The translations under genes were made by a program, and so were the position numbers. A DNA stretch of 64,000 nucleotides from Phytoamicus setariae (lineage in GTDB: Bacteria; Pseudomonadota; Alphaproteobacteria; Rhizobiales; Rhizobiaceae): assembly GCF_016722925.1 (NCBI RefSeq), contig NZ_JAEQNC010000002.1:248001-312000 (forward strand). The letters run 5' to 3'. This document shows positions 1 to 8,923 of this stretch, piece by piece. The notes below the pieces were generated by a model. That model was given only the letters and a program-made list of their open reading frames with translations, had not been told where the DNA came from and ran no database searches. How positions within the stretch are numbered: position 1 is the first letter of the stretch; the number at the start of each line of letters is the position of its first letter.

Positions 1-321
1 TCCTATGCCAGCGACGAAAATGGCGAGATCTGGCTGATCAATTCCTACCTGCCTGAATATCTGCAAGCCAACAGGTTCAACCATGCGCCGCGTCGGCCGC
101 GTAAGTTGCTGTTGTCGGCCAAGGAAATCGGTCGGCTGCGCGTCGGCATCTCCCGCGAAGGCATGACGCTGATTCCATTGAAGGTCTATTTCAATGAACA
201 GGGTCGGGCAAAGCTCGAGCTTGCACTTGCCAAGGGCAAGAAGCTGCACGACAAGCGCGAGACCGAGAGGGAACGCGATTGGAACCGTGAAAAGGGCCGG
301 TTGCTCCGCGACCGCGGATAA
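1..321 (+). CDS. smpB: SsrA-binding protein SmpB (C-terminal part)
   Basis: SmpB binds tmRNA and brings it to stalled ribosomes for trans-translation. The reading frame is open from the left edge, so the N-terminus lies outside the window. The visible 106 residues show typical SmpB features: [23 protein letters not shown], the segment [11 protein letters not shown] and a basic, charged tail ([18 protein letters not shown]) that enters the decoding centre. The gene stops at TAA 319-321 and is followed at once by a strong hairpin terminator. The next gene is convergent. Identification is firm; only the missing start is uncertain. Confidence 0.96.
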   Translation, partial: SYASDENGEIWLINSYLPEYLQANRFNHAPRRPRKLLLSAKEIGRLRVGISREGMTLIPLKVYFNEQGRAKLELALAKGKKLHDKRETERERDWNREKGRLLRDRG

Positions 322-331
322 CGGAAACGAG

Positions 332-360
332 AAAAGGCACCCCCAGGGGTGCCTTTTCTT
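332..360 (+). terminator. Rho-independent terminator after smpB, probably bidirectional
   Basis: A 12-bp stem (AAAAGGCACCCC paired with GGGGTGCCTTTT) is followed by CTTTTCC. The A-run on the left arm would give a U-run on the other strand, so it can also serve the convergent NYN gene that ends at 386. Confidence 0.85.
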
Positions 361-385
361 TTCCAGTCATATTTGTGTTGAAGGT

Positions 386-967
386 TCAGACGTCATCCGC
401 ATCGTCGTGCACCGGCTCGACTGGACGAACCGGGCGTTCGGAGGGATCCCGGCCGACTTCGCCCTTCAGGGTCATCAGATCGATAAAGTGGTCGGCCTGT
501 CGGCGCAGGTCGTCGGCGATCATTGGTGGCTGCGTGGCCATGGTTGACACGACCGAAACCTTGCGACCCTTGCGCTGCAGCGCCTCGACGAGCGTCGTGA
601 AATCGCCGTCGCCGGAGAAAATCACCAGGTGGTCGACAACTTCGGACTGTTCCATCGCATCGATCGCGAGCTCGATGTCCATGTTGCCCTTGATTTTCCG
701 GCGGCCGAGAGAATCGGTGAATTCCTTGGCCGGCTTGGTGATCACCTTGTAGCCGTTGTAGTCCAGCCAGTCGATCAGCGGGCGGATGGAGGAATATTCC
801 TGATCTTCGATGAGGGCCGTGTAATAATAGGCGCGCAACAAATAGCCACGCTTCTGAAAAGCCTTGAGGAGTTTTCGGTAGTCGATGTCGAACCCGAGGC
901 TCTTCGAGGCGGCATATAGATTGGCGCCATCAATAAATAATGCAATTTTCTCGCGAGGATCAAACAT
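386..967 (-). CDS. NYN domain protein (LabA/DUF88 family, predicted RNase fold)
   Basis: About 193 residues starting MFDPREKIALFIDGANLY. The FIDGANLY strand with its acidic residue, the later FSGDGDFTTLVEALQRKG and the VSTMATQPP strand are hallmarks of the NYN (PIN-like, metal-dependent nuclease) fold. The family is common in alphaproteobacteria next to smpB and rpoZ, but its substrate is not established. The ATG at 965-967 is chosen because AGGA lies about 7 bases upstream and homology-like sequence begins there; an in-frame upstream start at 1066 would add 33 residues without family features. The C-terminal ~25 residues are Pro/Arg-rich and probably disordered. An RNA-processing role is inference from fold and neighbours. 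Confidence 0.85.
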   Translation of the reverse strand: MFDPREKIALFIDGANLYAASKSLGFDIDYRKLLKAFQKRGYLLRAYYYTALIEDQEYSSIRPLIDWLDYNGYKVITKPAKEFTDSLGRRKIKGNMDIELAIDAMEQSEVVDHLVIFSGDGDFTTLVEALQRKGRKVSVVSTMATQPPMIADDLRRQADHFIDLMTLKGEVGRDPSERPVRPVEPVHDDADDV

Positions 968-1466
968 GTTTCGTCCTGTTAGGTTGTCTGATTTGTGTGC
1001 TGCGTTCAATAGGCGACACGAGCAGTCGACTCGCTCTGTGAGCAAACCGGACACTTTATGAATCATTCATATAAGTCGTCCTTTAGAGTACCATTGCGCC
1101 ATTTCCAAGGGGAAATTCGAGAACATTCGGAAATTATACGTTTATAAAACTGTGCCGGATTTGAATCTCCGAACTATTGTTTGCGCTTACATGTAGATTG
1201 TGCGGTTGCTCATTCAGCCCTTATTGGAGCGGTCAGGAATTCGCCTGCCGAAGAGGATTCTCTGCGGCTGCAATATTAAACTACAACCATCGAAATAGGT
1301 TCCAATTTGTTTTTCTAGCGTGCTATGTTTGTTGCACACGCCCCTTCCGGCATGTGCCGTAACGGGATTTTTAAGGAATGCCGCATTGATGTCTTGAAAT
1401 TGTCGCGGGAAGCCTGTATCGGCTCGCCGGATAAGCTGACACGATGACACTATATAAGGACAGGCA
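968..1466. other. Intergenic region between the divergent NYN gene and rpoZ
   Basis: About 500 bases, visibly more AT-rich than the flanking genes, that must hold the promoters of the NYN gene (leftward) and rpoZ (rightward). I see no convincing -35/-10 pair, tRNA or coding frame. The CTATAT at 1450-1455 is too close to the rpoZ start (1467) to be its -10 and overlaps the ribosome-binding region (AAGGA at 1456-1460). A small RNA here cannot be excluded by eye. Confidence 0.4.
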
Positions 1467-1868
1467 ATGGCCCGCGTCACAGTTGAGGATTGCATTGACA
1501 AGGTTGATAACCGGTTTGAGCTGGTGCTGCTTGCCAGCCACCGTGCCCGCCTGATTTCGCAGGGCGCGCCGATCACCATCGATCGCGACAATGACAAGAA
1601 CCCTGTCGTGGCGCTTCGCGAAATCGCCGACGAAATGCTGTCGCCGGGCGATCTCAAGGAAGATCTGATCCATTCGCTGCAGAAGCATGTGGAAGTCGAC
1701 GAGCCGGAACCCGATGCATCGGCGATGATCCCGGGCGAAGCCCAGGCCGACAGCGCCGACATGGACGACGAACAGCCGGAAACCATCAATTTCGACCAGA
1801 TGTCGGAAGAGGAGCTTCTGGCCGGTATCGAAGGACTGGTTCCGCCGGAAAAGAACGACGACTATTGA
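1467..1868 (+). CDS. rpoZ: DNA-directed RNA polymerase omega subunit
   Basis: Omega assists assembly of the beta' subunit and mediates part of the ppGpp response of RNA polymerase. The protein begins [20 protein letters not shown] followed by [14 protein letters not shown], the conserved omega core; the acidic C-terminal extension gives the ~133-residue length usual for rhizobia. The ATG has AAGGA 6 bases upstream. It lies 105 bases before relA on the same strand, the standard alphaproteobacterial order, which links the polymerase subunit with the ppGpp enzyme. Confidence 0.95.
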   Translation: MARVTVEDCIDKVDNRFELVLLASHRARLISQGAPITIDRDNDKNPVVALREIADEMLSPGDLKEDLIHSLQKHVEVDEPEPDASAMIPGEAQADSADMDDEQPETINFDQMSEEELLAGIEGLVPPEKNDDY

Positions 1869-1973
1869 TTTCTGCCAATAAGTTGCCGGAAGTCCGGTAA
1901 GCAGATTGCGAATTCAGGCGTCGGTCTTATGATCGGCGCCTGATTTATTTTAATTTGTTGGAGCAGCCTTTCA

Positions 1974-4205
1974 ATGATGCGGCAATACGAGCTCGTCGAG
2001 CGCGTTCAAAAGTACAAGCCAAACGTCAATGAAGCACTGCTGAACAAAGCCTATGTCTACGCCATGCAGAAACATGGCATGCAAAAGCGCGCCAGCGGCG
2101 ACCCCTACATTTCTCACCCCCTCGAAGTCGCAGCAATCCTGACGGACATGCATCTGGACGAGTCGACCATAGCGGTCGCGCTCCTGCACGATACGATCGA
2201 GGACACCACCGCGACCCGTGACGAGATCGACCGGCTGTTCGGCGAGGATATCGGCCGGCTGGTGGAGGGACTGACGAAGATCAAGAAGCTTGATCTCGTT
2301 TCCCGCAAGGCCAAGCAGGCCGAAAACCTGCGCAAACTTTTGCTGGCGATCTCTGACGACGCCCGAGTGCTGCTGGTCAAGCTTGCCGACCGCCTGCACA
2401 ACATGCGCACGCTCGACCACATGAGCGCGGAGAAGCGCGCGCGCATCTCCGAGGAGACGATGGACATCTATGCGCCGCTCGCCGGCCGCATGGGTATGCA
2501 GGATATGCGTGACGAACTGGAGGAGCTGTCCTTCCGCCATATCAATCCGGAAGCGCACCGGACGATTTCCAAGCGGCTTGAGGAATTATCCGAGCGCAAC
2601 GCCGATCTGGTCCGCAAGATCGAGACCGAGCTGACCGAACTACTGGCCGCCAACGGGCTGGACAAGGCTGTTGTAAAAGGGCGGCAGAAAAAGGCCTACT
2701 CGGTCTTCCGCAAGATGCAGTCCAAGTCGCTTTCCTTCGAACAGCTTTCGGATGTCTACGGTTTCCGCGTGCTGGTCGACGAAGTGCCGCATTGCTACAA
2801 GGCGCTTGGCATCGTCCACACGCGCTGGCGCGTCGTGCCGGGCCGCTTCAAGGACTATATCTCCAATCCCAAGCAGAATGACTACCAGTCGCTGCACACG
2901 ACTATCGTCGGGCCGGCGCGCCAGCGCATCGAGCTGCAGATCCGCACCCAGCGCATGCACGAAATCGCCGAATACGGTATTGCCGCCCATTCGCTCTACA
3001 AGGATGGGGCCAATCAGGAAACCAACGGCGCGACCACGAAGCAGTCCAACGCCTATTCATGGCTCCGTTTGACGATTGAATCGCTCGCCGAGGGCGATAA
3101 CCCCGAGGAGTTCCTCGAACATACAAAGCTGGAACTATTCCAGGACCAGGTGTTCTGTTTCACCCCCAAGGGCAAGCTGATCGCGCTGCCACGTGGCGCC
3201 ACGCCCATCGATTTTGCCTATGCCGTGCACACCAATGTCGGCGATACTTGCGTTGGCGCGAAGATCAACGGGCGGATCATGCCGTTGGTCACCCGCCTCA
3301 ACAATGGTGACGAAGTCGAAATCATCCGTTCTGGCGTTCAGGTGCCGCCGGCGGCATGGGAAGAAATCGTCGTTACCGGCAAGGCCCGTTCGGCGATCCG
3401 GCGTGCGACCCGACTGGCGATCCGCAAGCAATATTCCGGGCTCGGACTGCGGATCCTCGAACGGACATTCGAGCGTGCAGGTAAAGTGTTTTCGCGCGAC
3501 ATCATGAAGCCGGCGCTTCACCGGCTGGGTCACAAGGAGGTCGAGGACGCGATTGCTGCCGTGGGGCGTGGCGAGATGTCCTCGCTCGATGTGCTGAAGG
3601 CCGTCTATCCTGATTATCAGGATGAGCGCGTGACCGTTCGCCAGTCCGTCGAGGAGGGCTGGTTCAACGTCCGCAGCGCCCACGGCATGATGTTCAGGAT
3701 TCCTGAAGGGCAGAAATCGCGCATCACCGGCGAGGTCCTGCATGGGCTCGATGAACAAACACAGCCGTTCCGGGGGCTCAGCAGCGATATCGACGTGCAT
3801 TTTGCACCGTCTGGCGCGGTTCCCGGTGATCGGATCGTCGGCATCCATGACGGCAAGCACGGGATTACCATCTATCCTATCCAGGCGCCGGCATTGCAGA
3901 AATTCGACGAAGAGCCGGAGCGTTGGATCGACATCCGCTGGGATCTCGACGAAGCCAATAAGTCTCGGTTCATGGCGCGCGTGCTGGTCAATGCCATCAA
4001 CGAACCGGGCACGCTGGCCACGGTCGCGCAGGCGATTGGCACGGCAGATGTCAATATCCGCACGCTGTCCATGGTGCGCGTCGCTCCCGACTTCACCGAA
4101 ATGGCATTCGACCTTGAAGTCTGGGACCTCAGGCAACTGAGCCACATCATCGCGCAGCTGAAGGATCTCAATTGCATCTCGACGGTGACGCGCGTTTTCG
4201 ACTGA
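1974..4205 (+). CDS. relA: Bifunctional (p)ppGpp synthetase/hydrolase (RSH, Rel/SpoT family)
   Basis: Makes and degrades (p)ppGpp to run the stringent response. Domains in order: HD hydrolase with H48, H72-D73 and D139 all present; synthetase (~230-340) with SDVYGFRVLV (D260) and RIELQIRT; TGS (~385-450); alpha-helical/ZFD region; C-terminal ACT (~665-740). The synthetase loop reads PGRFKDYI: RxKD, the form of bifunctional Rel/SpoT enzymes rather than the ExDD of monofunctional RelA. With an intact HD site, both activities are expected. Length 743 is standard for rhizobia, where this is usually the single long RSH, called relA or rsh. Start could be 1974 or 1977 (ATGATG). Confidence 0.96.
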   Translation: MMRQYELVERVQKYKPNVNEALLNKAYVYAMQKHGMQKRASGDPYISHPLEVAAILTDMHLDESTIAVALLHDTIEDTTATRDEIDRLFGEDIGRLVEGLTKIKKLDLVSRKAKQAENLRKLLLAISDDARVLLVKLADRLHNMRTLDHMSAEKRARISEETMDIYAPLAGRMGMQDMRDELEELSFRHINPEAHRTISKRLEELSERNADLVRKIETELTELLAANGLDKAVVKGRQKKAYSVFRKMQSKSLSFEQLSDVYGFRVLVDEVPHCYKALGIVHTRWRVVPGRFKDYISNPKQNDYQSLHTTIVGPARQRIELQIRTQRMHEIAEYGIAAHSLYKDGANQETNGATTKQSNAYSWLRLTIESLAEGDNPEEFLEHTKLELFQDQVFCFTPKGKLIALPRGATPIDFAYAVHTNVGDTCVGAKINGRIMPLVTRLNNGDEVEIIRSGVQVPPAAWEEIVVTGKARSAIRRATRLAIRKQYSGLGLRILERTFERAGKVFSRDIMKPALHRLGHKEVEDAIAAVGRGEMSSLDVLKAVYPDYQDERVTVRQSVEEGWFNVRSAHGMMFRIPEGQKSRITGEVLHGLDEQTQPFRGLSSDIDVHFAPSGAVPGDRIVGIHDGKHGITIYPIQAPALQKFDEEPERWIDIRWDLDEANKSRFMARVLVNAINEPGTLATVAQAIGTADVNIRTLSMVRVAPDFTEMAFDLEVWDLRQLSHIIAQLKDLNCISTVTRVFD

Positions 4206-4338
4206 GTGCTCTCTGTTCTGACCGGAGTGGGGCAGATGCGCATTCTGCTCTCCAACCCGTCTGACGGCGAATACTCTTCCGCGCTCGGCCGTCATGAAAT
4301 AGAGTTCGTCTGTCTTGTGAGCCGGCCCGGAGCCTCTT

Positions 4339-4941
4339 ATGCGCCAATCCTTCCCGAATGCCCTTCGCGTTGCGTCGATATTGATGGCTTTTCCGGTTTC
4401 TGCCTTTGCCGACGGTGCGTCTGATGTCATCCGGATCTTTGGCCGAGACCCCGGCATCGAGGCTGCAAATGCATGTTTCGTCAGGCACTACACCAAGGCG
4501 CATCTTGCTGGTCATCCCGAGCAGAATGTCACTGACATGTTGGTCTATGTGAGTAAGCAGGAAGGCTCTGATCCCTACTACAGTCTCAGCATGCAGGTAA
4601 ATTTCCGCCAACTCGAAAAGCCCTTTCAGGTTTCGGGGAGTTGCGGTGTCAACGCTGAGGGAAAGTCGGCGCTCGGTTGTGGCGTCGAATGCGATGGCGG
4701 ACATCTCGGCGTTCGCGTGAAGAACGACATGTCGCTGCTGGTGGAGATACCGGAAAGCGTTCGCCTGTTCGACCCCGCCGAGACCGGCGATGAGACTGAT
4801 GCGGAATTGCCCAATGCGGCCCGTTTCGGCTCCGACGACAAGCTCTTCCGCCTCGATCGCACGGCGCTCAAGGATTGCGCGGCGGTGATCTATGATGACG
4901 ATCTCAAGGGCAGGGTTCTCAAGGGTGCAATCACGCATTGA
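4339..4941 (+). CDS. Conserved exported protein, function unknown
   Basis: 200 residues with a likely Sec signal peptide (MRQSFPNALRVASILMAFPVSAFA, cleavage probably after AFA; shown here only as N-terminal features: basic start, hydrophobic core, AxA). The mature part has about six cysteines, including C-x-V-x-C spacing near the middle (LGCGVECDGGHLG), suggesting disulfides in the periplasm. No domain is recognised. GGAG lies 8 bases upstream of the ATG. The stop is immediately followed by the ATG of a possible longer form of the next gene, so the two exported proteins are probably co-transcribed. In related rhizobia other genes often follow relA, so this pair may be lineage-specific. Confidence 0.6.
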   Translation: MRQSFPNALRVASILMAFPVSAFADGASDVIRIFGRDPGIEAANACFVRHYTKAHLAGHPEQNVTDMLVYVSKQEGSDPYYSLSMQVNFRQLEKPFQVSGSCGVNAEGKSALGCGVECDGGHLGVRVKNDMSLLVEIPESVRLFDPAETGDETDAELPNAARFGSDDKLFRLDRTALKDCAAVIYDDDLKGRVLKGAITH

Positions 4942-4968
4942 ATGACCGCATCGGCAAAGGAAACCGCC

Positions 4969-5430
4969 ATGCTCTTTTCGCGACGCTCAATCTTCCTCCG
5001 TCTCTTGCCAGGTCTTGCCGGCGGCGCGGCTGTGTCTGCCTTGCCGGAGGCGGTAGGTGCGAATACTCCAGTCTACCCCGTGCAGAAAGTCGTCTACCAC
5101 CTTTCCGAACCGACCCGCGTCAACTTCGTCATGGGCAATATCAAGAACCACATCGACGGCAAGGGCGGCCCGGAGAAGGTAAAGATCGTGCTGGTCATCC
5201 ATGGGCCGGCCCTTGCTGCATTTCGCGCGTCGCGCGCCAGTCCGGATCTGCGGCGGCAAACAGAAATGCGAGCGGTGGATGGCGTATCCTTCGTTGCCTG
5301 CGGCAACACGTTGAAGGCACTAAAGCTTCAGACCGGCGACTTGCTGGGCAAATTCGATATCGCCGACGAGGGCGGTGTCGTCCGCATCGCCGACCTGCAA
5401 CAGCAGGGTTATCTCTATATCAGACCTTAA
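4969..5430 (+). CDS. Exported DsrE/DsrF-like protein
   Basis: About 153 residues. The mature part matches the DsrE-like fold: KVVYHLSEP at the start, VKIVLVIHGPALAAF, then FVACGNTLKAL with the single conserved cysteine that in DsrE/TusD relatives carries sulfur. The N-terminus has SRRSIFLRLLPGLAGG and AVSALPEA, a twin-arginine-like or Sec export signal, so it should act in the periplasm. The ATG at 4969 is preferred because AAGGAA lies 6 bases before it; an alternative ATG at 4942 follows the previous stop directly. The reaction is unknown; a role in sulfur or redox chemistry is inference from the fold. Confidence 0.7.
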   Translation: MLFSRRSIFLRLLPGLAGGAAVSALPEAVGANTPVYPVQKVVYHLSEPTRVNFVMGNIKNHIDGKGGPEKVKIVLVIHGPALAAFRASRASPDLRRQTEMRAVDGVSFVACGNTLKALKLQTGDLLGKFDIADEGGVVRIADLQQQGYLYIRP

Positions 5431-5564
5431 CGGGAGATTACCGTCTGACAGCGATTGCATTGGATGCATGGCGTTTGCCCAATTCTTTGGCTTGATATGA
5501 CGAAAATGTGACCAATTTTCAAAGAGGTATGCCGTTGTTGCATGGCAGCACACTGGAAACGAAA

Positions 5565-5592
5565 CTTGTGCATTGCAACAAAGAGCTTATCT
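5565..5592 (+). promoter_or_regulatory. Putative RpoH-type heat-shock promoter for the DUF3563 gene
   Basis: CTTG at 5565-5568, a 17-base spacer and CTTATCT at 5586-5592 fit the alphaproteobacterial RpoH pattern (CTTG, 16-18 bases, CYTATNT). Transcription would start near 5598, giving a ~38-base leader before the ATG at 5636. Match by eye only. Confidence 0.4.
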
Positions 5593-5635
5593 TTGGATGT
5601 GAAGAGGGAGGGAACTCGGAAAGAAAGGAACTACA

Positions 5636-5800
5636 ATGTTTGGTTATGTATCGAAGATTGCCCACAAGCTGCGCGGCCCGTCGATCGAAGAGCGCGAAAT
5701 GGCCTACCTGAATGCCAGCGCCGACCGTGTCGACCTCGAATACCGTCAGCGTCAGATCGATCGCGGCATGTTCCGCCATCGCTCGCTCGGCCTGCTCTAA
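5636..5800 (+). CDS. DUF3563 family small protein
   Basis: A 54-residue protein (MFGYVSKIAHKLRGPSIEE start; later MAYLNASADRVDLEYRQ and IDRGMFRHRSLGLL end) that matches the DUF3563 family of small alpha- and betaproteobacterial proteins. AAAGGAA sits 6 bases before the ATG. It is flanked by its own candidate promoter and a strong terminator, so it is a single-gene unit. Function is unknown; some small families of this type are stress-induced, which would agree with the RpoH-like promoter, but that link is inference. Confidence 0.85.
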   Translation: MFGYVSKIAHKLRGPSIEEREMAYLNASADRVDLEYRQRQIDRGMFRHRSLGLL

Positions 5801-5838
5801 GTGTTCGGGCCAATATGGGGGCAGGTCCCCCGATGAAG

Positions 5839-5871
5839 AGGCTGGCGCCTGCGTGCCAGCCTTTATTTTTT
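5839..5871 (+). terminator. Rho-independent terminator after DUF3563
   Basis: Stem AGGCTGGC (5839-5846) and GCCAGCCT (5855-5862) with an 8-base loop, followed by TTATTTTTT. It isolates the small gene from acpS downstream. Confidence 0.88.
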
Positions 5872-5944
5872 GCACGGACACCTGTTCAGTACGCCGTTTC
5901 GGGTCTACATGCTTGCAATAGAGCAAGAGATCGGGAAACGTGGC

Positions 5945-6343
5945 ATGATCGTCGGCATTGGTAGCGATCTCATCGACATCAGGCGCGTGGAAAAGACGCT
6001 CGAACGATTTGGCGAGCGCTTTGTGAACCGTTGCTTCACCGATATCGAGCGCAAGAAGTCCGATGGACGGAAAAACCGGGCCGCCTCCTATGCGAAGCGT
6101 TTCGCCGCGAAGGAAGCCTGCTCCAAGGCGCTGGGGACCGGATTGTCCATGGGGGTTGCCTGGCGGGAAATGGGTGTCGTGAACCTGCCGAGCGGCAAGC
6201 CGACGATGCAATTGACCGGAGGCGCCGAAAAACGGCTGATGTCTCTCATGCCGGCCGGCCATGCGCCTCTCATCCATGTGACCATCACAGATGATTTTCC
6301 GCTGGCCCAGGCATTTGTCATCATCGAGGCGTTGCCGGTGTGA
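5945..6343 (+). CDS. acpS: Holo-[acyl-carrier-protein] synthase AcpS
   Basis: Transfers phosphopantetheine from CoA to apo-ACP; its substrate AcpP is encoded at 61.6 kb in this window. 132 residues starting [17 protein letters not shown] with the metal-binding Asp8, followed by the second motif [14 protein letters not shown] (catalytic Glu), the two signatures of the AcpS family, and a normal length. The ATG at 5945 is chosen by the family start; upstream in-frame ATG codons run through the preceding terminator. It begins the acpS-lepB-rnc-era run typical of rhizobia. pdxJ, often found just upstream in relatives, is absent. Confidence 0.95.
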   Translation: MIVGIGSDLIDIRRVEKTLERFGERFVNRCFTDIERKKSDGRKNRAASYAKRFAAKEACSKALGTGLSMGVAWREMGVVNLPSGKPTMQLTGGAEKRLMSLMPAGHAPLIHVTITDDFPLAQAFVIIEALPV

Positions 6344-6410
6344 CGAAGCCGGTTGCCGTTGATGCCGGAAAAAGCTAGAGAGTCCTCCAAAATTGACGCA
6401 AGAGGTTTGA

Positions 6411-7196
6411 ATGAGCGTGAGCGAACAGAAACAGCCAGAAGAAAAGAACGCCTTCTGGGAAACGATCGTCGTGCTTTTTCAGGCATTCCTGCTCGCAGCC
6501 GTCATTCGCACGGTCCTGCTTCAGCCCTTTACCATCCCTTCGGGCTCGATGGTCCCGACGCTGCTGATCGGGGACTATCTGCTGGTCAATAAATTCTCCT
6601 ATGGCTACTCGCGCTATTCGTTGCCGGTCTACAATCCCGAGTGGTTCAAGGGCCGCATCATGGGCAGCGAACCCGGGCGCGGCGATGTCGTGGTATTCCG
6701 CCTGCCGAAAGACCCGTCGATCGACTACATCAAGCGCGTCATCGGTCTGCCCGGTGACAAGATCCAGATGATCGATGGCGTCCTTCACATCAACAACAAG
6801 CCGGTTCCGCGCGTGGCTGATGGCGAGTTCAATTCCAACGATTCCGATACCGCTGGTGTTGGTGTCCAGGTCAGCATCGACAAGTACGAGCACGTTCCGA
6901 TGTATCGCGAAACGCTCGACTCCGGCGTCAGCTACGAAACGCTCGATCTTTATCCCAACAGCGAAGGCGACAACACCCAGGTGTTCACGGTGCCCGAAAA
7001 GCACTACTTCATGATGGGTGATAACCGCGACAACTCTTCCGACAGCCGCTTTAGCGTCGGCTATGTGCCGGAGGAAAACCTGGTGGGTCGCGCGAGCTTC
7101 ATCATCTTCTCGCTCGGCAACGACACGCCGTTCCTGCATATCTGGAAATGGCCGGCGAACCTGCGTTACGAACGCTTCTTCAAGGGTATCAAATGA
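6411..7196 (+). CDS. lepB: Signal peptidase I
   Basis: Cleaves Sec and Tat signal peptides at the periplasmic face. 261 residues with one N-terminal membrane segment (about 17-38), then PSGSMVPTLLIGD with the catalytic Ser46 and YIKRVIGLPGD with the general base Lys108; MGDNRDNSSDSR is the conserved box E. No second transmembrane segment is evident, as usual for rhizobia. Its stop overlaps the rnc start (ATGA at 7193-7196), indicating translational coupling. Confidence 0.96.
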   Translation: MSVSEQKQPEEKNAFWETIVVLFQAFLLAAVIRTVLLQPFTIPSGSMVPTLLIGDYLLVNKFSYGYSRYSLPVYNPEWFKGRIMGSEPGRGDVVVFRLPKDPSIDYIKRVIGLPGDKIQMIDGVLHINNKPVPRVADGEFNSNDSDTAGVGVQVSIDKYEHVPMYRETLDSGVSYETLDLYPNSEGDNTQVFTVPEKHYFMMGDNRDNSSDSRFSVGYVPEENLVGRASFIIFSLGNDTPFLHIWKWPANLRYERFFKGIK

Positions 7197-7912
7197 GCCG
7201 CAAATCGGCCCTGTCCGGCGAAGAGCGGGAGAGCCTCGAACGGCTGGTTGGATACGTCTTCGAAAACAAGGAGCGGCTCGACCGGGCCATAACCCATTCG
7301 AGTGCGCGCGTTTCCAAGGCTGGCAACTACGAACGGCTGGAGTTCCTGGGCGACCGCGTTCTCGGGCTTTGCATTGCCGAGTTGCTTTTCACCACCTATA
7401 GGCAAGCGGGCGAGGGCGAGCTTTCCGTTCGGCTGAACCAGTTGGTGTCAGCCGAGACCTGCGCCGACGTTGCCGACAGCATGGAGCTTCATCGCTTCAT
7501 CAGAACCGGCGCCGATTTGAAAAAGATCACCGGACAGCGTATGAAGAATGTACGCGCCGATGTGGTCGAAAGCCTGATCGCCGCGATCTACCTTGACGGC
7601 GGACTGGAAGCCGCGCGTGGCTTCATCATCAGGCAGTGGACGGAGCGTGCGACTAGCCCTGAACCAATGCGCAGGGACGCCAAGACGGAATTGCAGGAGT
7701 GGACGCACCAGAAGTTCGGCTTTGCACCGACCTACCGCGTCGAAGACAGAAGCGGCCCTGACCATGCGCCGCAATTTACCGTCGTGGTCGAGATTGCGGG
7801 CATCGCGCCCGAAACTGGTATCGATCGGTCCAAGCGCGCGGCCGAACAGGTCGCCGCCCGAAAGATGCTGGAGCGCGAAGGCATCTGGACGCCTGAAACG
7901 TCCGAAAACTGA
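7193..7912 (+). CDS. rnc: Ribonuclease III
   Basis: Cuts double-stranded RNA, including rRNA precursors. 239 residues: endonuclease domain with the signature NYERLEFLGDRVLGL (catalytic Asp54) and NVRADVVESLIAAIYLDGG, then a C-terminal double-stranded RNA-binding domain starting near DAKTELQEWTHQKFG. The ATG at 7193 overlaps the lepB stop; an upstream in-frame start inside lepB has no support. The stop is followed 6 bases later by era. Confidence 0.96.
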   Translation: MSRKSALSGEERESLERLVGYVFENKERLDRAITHSSARVSKAGNYERLEFLGDRVLGLCIAELLFTTYRQAGEGELSVRLNQLVSAETCADVADSMELHRFIRTGADLKKITGQRMKNVRADVVESLIAAIYLDGGLEAARGFIIRQWTERATSPEPMRRDAKTELQEWTHQKFGFAPTYRVEDRSGPDHAPQFTVVVEIAGIAPETGIDRSKRAAEQVAARKMLEREGIWTPETSEN

Positions 7913-7918
7913 TTGGAT

Positions 7919-8848
7919 ATGAGTATGAGTGAAAATGAAACAGTCGCGGCATTAGCCCCGACGCGGTCGGGCTTCGTGGCGCTGATCGGCGCGACGAATG
8001 CCGGCAAGTCGACGCTGGTCAACCGGCTTGTCGGAGCCAAGGTGTCCATCGTCTCGCACAAGGTGCAGACGACGCGTGCAATCATCCGCGGGATCGCCAT
8101 CCATGACCGGGCGCAGATCGTCTTCATGGACACTCCGGGTATTTTCAAACCGCGCCGCAGGCTCGACCGCGCCATGGTCACCACGGCCTGGGGCGGCGCC
8201 AAGGACGCCGATGTCATCGCGTTTCTGATCGACAGCGAGCGTGGCCTGAAGGGCGATGCGGAAAAGATCCTCGAAGGCCTCAAGGAGGTCAAGCAACCGA
8301 AGATCCTGATCCTCAACAAGATCGATCAGGTCAAGCGCGAAGACCTTCTGGCGCTCGCACAGGCTGCCAACGAACAGGTAAACTTCGAAGCCACCTTCAT
8401 GATCTCGGCGCTGAACGGTTCGGGCTGCGAAGACCTGATGAACTATCTGTCGGCGCTGCTGCCGGAAGGGCCGTGGTATTATCCGGAAGACCAGATTTCC
8501 GATCTGCCGATGCGCCAGCTGGCCGCGGAAATCACCCGCGAGAAACTGTTCCTGCGTCTTCACCAGGAACTGCCCTACGCCTCGCATGTCGAGACGGAAA
8601 AGTGGGAAGAGCGCAAGGACGGCTCCGTTCGCATCGAACAGGTCATCTATGTCGAACGCGACAGCCAGAAGAAGATCGCACTCGGCAAGAATGGCGATGC
8701 CATCAAGGCGATCTCCATGGCGGCGCGCAAGGAAATCTCCGAAATCCTCGAGCAGCCGGTGCACCTCTTCCTGTTCGTCAAGGTTCGCGAGAACTGGGGC
8801 GACGATCCCGAGCGCTTCCGCGAGATGGGTCTCGATTTCACACCCTGA
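7919..8848 (+). CDS. era: GTPase Era
   Basis: Essential GTPase that binds the 3' end of 16S rRNA during 30S maturation. Visible motifs: G1 GATNAGKST (about 24-32), effector region TTRAIIRG, G3 DTPG, G4 NKID and a C-terminal KH domain (VIYVERDSQKKIALGKNG onward). Start could be the ATG at 7919 or 7925; a TTG at 7913 is less likely. In Rhizobium and Sinorhizobium recO normally follows era; here there is no recO, and the next gene is an unrelated reductase after a 172-base gap. Confidence 0.96.
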   Translation: MSMSENETVAALAPTRSGFVALIGATNAGKSTLVNRLVGAKVSIVSHKVQTTRAIIRGIAIHDRAQIVFMDTPGIFKPRRRLDRAMVTTAWGGAKDADVIAFLIDSERGLKGDAEKILEGLKEVKQPKILILNKIDQVKREDLLALAQAANEQVNFEATFMISALNGSGCEDLMNYLSALLPEGPWYYPEDQISDLPMRQLAAEITREKLFLRLHQELPYASHVETEKWEERKDGSVRIEQVIYVERDSQKKIALGKNGDAIKAISMAARKEISEILEQPVHLFLFVKVRENWGDDPERFREMGLDFTP

Positions 8849-8923
8849 CAAACATACATGCCGGCGCTTGGGGGATCGTTTTCTGGAACAGTTCCCTTCG
8901 CTGCTCGCTGCAATCTCATTTGC

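Noticed and set aside
1450-1455. CTATAT as the rpoZ -10 box
   Set aside because: It would place the transcript start within a few bases of the ATG and has no -35 partner.
3135-4457. Long minus-strand open frame across relA
   Set aside because: Antisense shadow of a high-GC gene. No ribosome-binding site or family features; relA on the plus strand explains the sequence.
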